Shown one piece after another: positions 61,168 through 64,000 of a DNA stretch of 64,000 bases (the first letter of the stretch is position 1; each line of letters starts with the position of its first letter). Location of the stretch: assembly GCA_910589015.1 (NCBI GenBank), contig CAJUSA010000013.1:1-64000 (forward strand), read 5' to 3'. Both the position numbers and the translations under genes were made by a program. This stretch comes from an uncultured Christensenellaceae bacterium. GTDB taxonomy: Bacteria > Bacillota > Clostridia > Christensenellales > Borkfalkiaceae. Under the pieces are notes generated by a model that had not been told where the DNA came from, searched no databases, and saw only the letters and a list, made by a program, of their open reading frames with translations.

Positions 61168-61815
61168 TTAAATTTTGCTGTATCCGTAAGAATTGATCAA
61201 CGCGTCGATGCGCGCACCCGTTTTACACAGCGGGCATTCGGTGGAAAGGTACGAGCGGTACGAGCCGATCGCCTCGTCGCCGAAGAGCCGCACGACGGGC
61301 ACGTCGGTCACGCCGTGCATGTTGATCTTATCGCCGAAACTTCCGCCGAATACGGTTGCCGCGCCCACGGGCGTGCCGCCGTAATACCAAATCCCTTCGA
61401 GCGCGCTTTTCAACGTCAAACCCGTCGTCGCCGTGGCGGTGAGAAGAAGCACGCGTTTGTTCTTTACATAGGGCATTAAATTATCGCGCAGAATAATTTT
61501 ATCGTCCGAAACCTCGGGCGAGATCACGGCGATGTTCGTGTTCAGATTGATCCCCCGCGATTCGAGTTCGTTCGCGAGAAACGCGCCGATCATCTTCGTG
61601 CGTTCGAGGGTGATGATCGTATCGACGGGCGTATCGGTAAAATTGCCCGCAAACAGTTTCGCCGCGGAAAGCGCCGCGTGCGTTTCCGATTTTACCTGCG
61701 TCATATCGATGCAATGGGTCACATGCGAGTGTTGCGTGACGAAGTGCCCCTCGATCACGCGGATCTTTACGTTACGGCTGCCGCGCGCCGTCAGTTCCTG
61801 TGCTCTTTTTTCCAT
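61168..61815 (-). CDS. Phosphoribosyltransferase-like protein
   Basis: A 215-residue type I PRTase-fold protein resembling orotate PRTase. The equivalent of the PRPP loop is VLLLTATATTGLTLKSAL, which lacks the two acidic residues normally found, so PRPP binding may be altered. A late CPLCKTG gives a Cys pair. GGGAGG precedes the ATG (61815). It is divergent from grpE. It could bind a nucleotide as a regulator rather than act as an enzyme. Confidence 0.7.
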   Translation of the reverse strand: MEKRAQELTARGSRNVKIRVIEGHFVTQHSHVTHCIDMTQVKSETHAALSAAKLFAGNFTDTPVDTIITLERTKMIGAFLANELESRGINLNTNIAVISPEVSDDKIILRDNLMPYVKNKRVLLLTATATTGLTLKSALEGIWYYGGTPVGAATVFGGSFGDKINMHGVTDVPVVRLFGDEAIGSYRSYLSTECPLCKTGARIDALINSYGYSKI

Positions 61816-61915
61816 GTCTGCCTCCCTTTTATCTATTTTAATATAAAATCGGGCGAATGTAAAGACGGAAAGAAAAATTTTTTTCGAAAAAAAGCAATTT
61901 TTTTTGCGAAAACCG

Positions 61916-61943
61916 TTTAACGAAGGACAATTTACATTATATT
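61916..61943 (+). promoter_or_regulatory. Weak promoter for grpE-dnaK
   Basis: TTTAAC (61916-61921), 16 nt, TATATT (61938-61943). GTG 61948 would be upstream of or at the transcription start, so GTG 61972 is preferred, with GGCGGTG before it. No CIRCE (TTAGCACTC-N9-GAGTGCTAA) is present. Confidence 0.4.
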
Positions 61944-61971
61944 AAAAGTGATCAAAAAACGGCGGTGCATT

Positions 61972-62487
61972 GTGAACGAAGAACAGAACCAAACCGAAGA
62001 ACAGACGGAAGAAGAACTTCCCGTAGCCGAAGAGAACGGATCGGCGGAAGAGGGCGGCGCGTTAGAAACGGCGAAAGCCGAGGCGGAAGACTACAAGCGC
62101 AAATGGTATGCGGTGACGGCGGAATACGAAAATTACCGCAAGCGCACGCAGAACGCGCGGGGGCAGGCGTATACCGACGGACGGTGCGACGTCGTTTCCA
62201 AACTCTTCCCGATTGCCGACAATCTCGAACGCGCGTTGAAATCGTGTGCGGAAGAGCAGACGGCAAAGGGGCTTGAAATGGTTTTGAAGAGCTTTCTCAA
62301 ACTGTTAGAGGAAGAGAAGATCATCGAGATCAACCCCGTCGGCGAGGCGTTCGATCCCGAAACGAGCGAGGCGATCATGGCGGTCGACGGCGAGGGCGAG
62401 AGCGGATCGGTGAAAGAGGTTTACCTCAAAGGATACATGCGCGAGGGCAAGGTGCTTCGGTTTGCACAGGTCGTCGTAATCAAATAA
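61972..62487 (+). CDS. grpE: Nucleotide exchange factor GrpE
   Basis: A 171-residue GrpE, the DnaK ADP/ATP exchange factor. An acidic N-terminal tail (EEQNQTEEQTEEE), a long helix, then the beta domain FDPETSEAIMAV...VLRFAQVVVIK. RBS GGCGGTG; the GTG at 61972 is chosen. dnaK follows after 24 nt. hrcA is not upstream. Confidence 0.92.
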   Translation: MNEEQNQTEEQTEEELPVAEENGSAEEGGALETAKAEAEDYKRKWYAVTAEYENYRKRTQNARGQAYTDGRCDVVSKLFPIADNLERALKSCAEEQTAKGLEMVLKSFLKLLEEEKIIEINPVGEAFDPETSEAIMAVDGEGESGSVKEVYLKGYMREGKVLRFAQVVVIK

Positions 62488-62511
62488 AACGCAAGGAAAG
62501 GAGTAAATATT

Positions 62512-64000
62512 ATGGCTAAGGTAATCGGTATCGACTTGGGAACGACAAATTCGTGCGTGGCGGTTATGGAAGGCGGCGAGCCCGTCGTCATCGCCAACGC
62601 GGAAGGCGCGCGCACGACCCCTTCGGTCGTCGCGTTCCAGAAAGACGGATCGCGCGTCGTCGGGCAGGTGGCAAAGCGTCAGGCGGTCGCCAATCCCGAT
62701 AAAACGGTCATTTCGATCAAGCGCGAAATGGGCAGCGACTATAAAGTGAAAATCGACGAGAAGTCGTATTCCCCGCAGGAAATTTCGGCAATGATCCTCA
62801 CCAAACTCAAACAGGACGCCGAAGCATATATCGGCGGCAAGGTCACGGACGCCGTCATCACCTGCCCCGCATACTTCACCGACGCGCAGCGTCAGGCAAC
62901 CAAAGACGCGGGCAAGATCGCGGGACTTAACGTGTTGCGCATCATCAACGAGCCGACGGCGGCGGCGCTTTCGTACGGGCTCGATAAAGACAAGGAAAAC
63001 AGCAAAGTCATGATCTACGACTTGGGCGGCGGCACGTTCGACGTTTCCATTCTGGAAATTTCCGACGGCGTGTTCGAGGTGCTCGCAACCAACGGCAACA
63101 ACCGTCTGGGCGGCGACGACTTCGATAAACGCGTTATGGATTATATGGTCGAAGAGTTCAAAAAGAGCCACGGCGTCGATCTTTCCAAGGATAAAATGGC
63201 GATGCAGCGCTTGAAAGAAGCTGCCGAGAAGGCGAAGATCGAGCTTTCGGGCATGAATTCGACCTCGGTTTCTCTGCCCTTCATTTCGATGACCGACGCA
63301 GGCCCTGCGCATCTCGAAATCGAAATCACCCGTCAGAAGTTCGAGGCGCTCATTGCCGACCTCGTCGAAAAGACGGCGGAACCCATGCGCCTTGCCATGA
63401 AGGACGCGGGGCTTTCGTATAACAATATCGACAAAGTCATTCTCGTAGGCGGTTCGACGCGCGTTCCCGCCGTCGTCGAAAAAGTAAAGCAGATCACGGG
63501 GAAAGAGCCGTTCAAGGGCATCAACCCCGACGAATGCGTCGCGGTGGGCGCTGCCATTCAGGGCGGCGTGCTCACGGGCGAAGTCAAAGACGTGCTGCTG
63601 CTCGACGTCATGCCGCTTTCGCTCGGCATCGAAACTTTGGGCAATGTGTTCACGCGCATTATCGACCGCAACACCACGATCCCCGTCAAGAAGAGCCAGG
63701 TGTTCTCGACGGCGGCGGATAACCAGACGAGCGTGGAAATCCACATTTTGCAGGGCGAACGCGAATTCTGCCGCGACAATAAGACGATGGGCAGATTTAT
63801 GCTCACGGGCATTGCGCCCGCGCCCCGCGGCATTCCGCAGATCGAAGTCACGTTCGACGTCGACGCCAACGGCATCGTGCACGTCGAGGCGAAGGATCAG
63901 GGCACGGGCAAGAGTACCGATATCACGATCACCTCTTCGACCAACCTTTCCGAGGACGAAATCAACAAAGCCGTCAAAGAGGCGGAACAGTACGCCGAGG
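62512..64000 (+). CDS. dnaK: Chaperone DnaK, truncated by the window edge
   Basis: The first 496 residues of Hsp70. IGIDLGTTNSCVAV, DLGGGTFDVSIL, INEPTAAALSYGL, LVGGSTRVPAV and the interdomain DVLLLDVMPLSLGIE are canonical. AAGGAG precedes ATG 62512. The frame runs off the right edge; the C-terminal lid is not in view. Confidence 0.96.
   Translation, partial: MAKVIGIDLGTTNSCVAVMEGGEPVVIANAEGARTTPSVVAFQKDGSRVVGQVAKRQAVANPDKTVISIKREMGSDYKVKIDEKSYSPQEISAMILTKLKQDAEAYIGGKVTDAVITCPAYFTDAQRQATKDAGKIAGLNVLRIINEPTAAALSYGLDKDKENSKVMIYDLGGGTFDVSILEISDGVFEVLATNGNNRLGGDDFDKRVMDYMVEEFKKSHGVDLSKDKMAMQRLKEAAEKAKIELSGMNSTSVSLPFISMTDAGPAHLEIEITRQKFEALIADLVEKTAEPMRLAMKDAGLSYNNIDKVILVGGSTRVPAVVEKVKQITGKEPFKGINPDECVAVGAAIQGGVLTGEVKDVLLLDVMPLSLGIETLGNVFTRIIDRNTTIPVKKSQVFSTAADNQTSVEIHILQGEREFCRDNKTMGRFMLTGIAPAPRGIPQIEVTFDVDANGIVHVEAKDQGTGKSTDITITSSTNLSEDEINKAVKEAEQYAE

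Noticed and set aside
1..64000. tRNA or rRNA genes
   Set aside because: No T-loop GGTTCGAATCC-type box with matching acceptor stems or rRNA-like stretches were seen in the intergenic gaps; a covariance-model scan was not possible here.

Overview
The window is a 64 kb chromosomal segment of a moderately GC-rich, low-redundancy bacterium. It is almost certainly a spore-forming member of the Bacillota, class Clostridia. This rests on a SpoVT-type AbrB regulator, a SpoVB-like flippase, a SipL/SafA-like DUF3794-LysM protein, a PdaB-like deacetylase, a Veg protein and a YabN-type MazG fusion, and on operons linked by 4-nt ATGA or GTGA overlaps. A gut Christensenellales-like lineage would fit, but that is inference. 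No rRNA, tRNA, prophage, insertion sequence or CRISPR array was found.

Layout. 0-2.7 kb: a ferritin-like protein converging on a two-gene DNA-repair-type operon (radical SAM TIGR03916 plus DUF4130/TIGR03915). 2.7-6.4 kb: an OmpR/PhoB response regulator, its kinase, and a secreted membrane-anchored protein. 6.5-8.1 kb: a minimal two-gene SUF (SmsCB-like) Fe-S assembly system. 8.3-10.1 kb: a patatin-like phospholipase and a ComEC-type metallo-beta-lactamase hydrolase. 10.1-14.7 kb: a shikimate operon aroC-aroB-aroE-aroQ-aroK-SDR with overlapping genes. 14.7-17.6 kb: a candidate 6S-like RNA, a PdaB-like deacetylase, a tandem OB-fold SSB-like protein and an acyltransferase. 17.7-21.9 kb: an HTH module, a GT2 glycosyltransferase, glyQS and an XRE module. 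22-36.7 kb: glnS, membrane proteins, two membrane-anchored winged-helix proteins, uvrB-HAD-uvrA, an aminotransferase, spoVT, spoVB, mazG and dus. 36.9-41.5 kb: gyrB-gyrA. 41.5-46.6 kb: AT-richer accessory DNA with an XRE/TM2 module, a 23-bp-periodic repeat array and a zinc-ribbon membrane protein, then veg and a SipL-like gene. 46.9-50.7 kb: a giant double-anchored lipoprotein. 50.9-57.5 kb: a split TSUP transporter, Ppx/GppA, maf, an MreB-like gene, ispE and others. 57.6-64 kb: a GyrI-like protein, a ClC channel, a lipoprotein, a divergent PRTase, grpE and the start of dnaK.

Cross-cutting signals. (1) Several genes have a good sigma-A-type promoter whose -10 box ends only 6-9 nt before the start codon, with no ribosome binding site. 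These look like leaderless mRNAs (radical SAM gene, sufC, plsC-like, clcA-like, and probably two XRE regulators). (2) The radical SAM and uvrB promoters share repeated 10-bp palindromes with an AACGTT core that overlap the -35 and spacer, a candidate non-classical damage operator; the ClC promoter also has the core. (3) Three HTH genes each face a divergent promoter next to a perfect palindrome. (4) A dispersed inverted-repeat family with ends like GTCATTCTGAGC / GCTCAGGGTGACA fills most long intergenic gaps, and at 42.7 kb it has grown into a periodic array.
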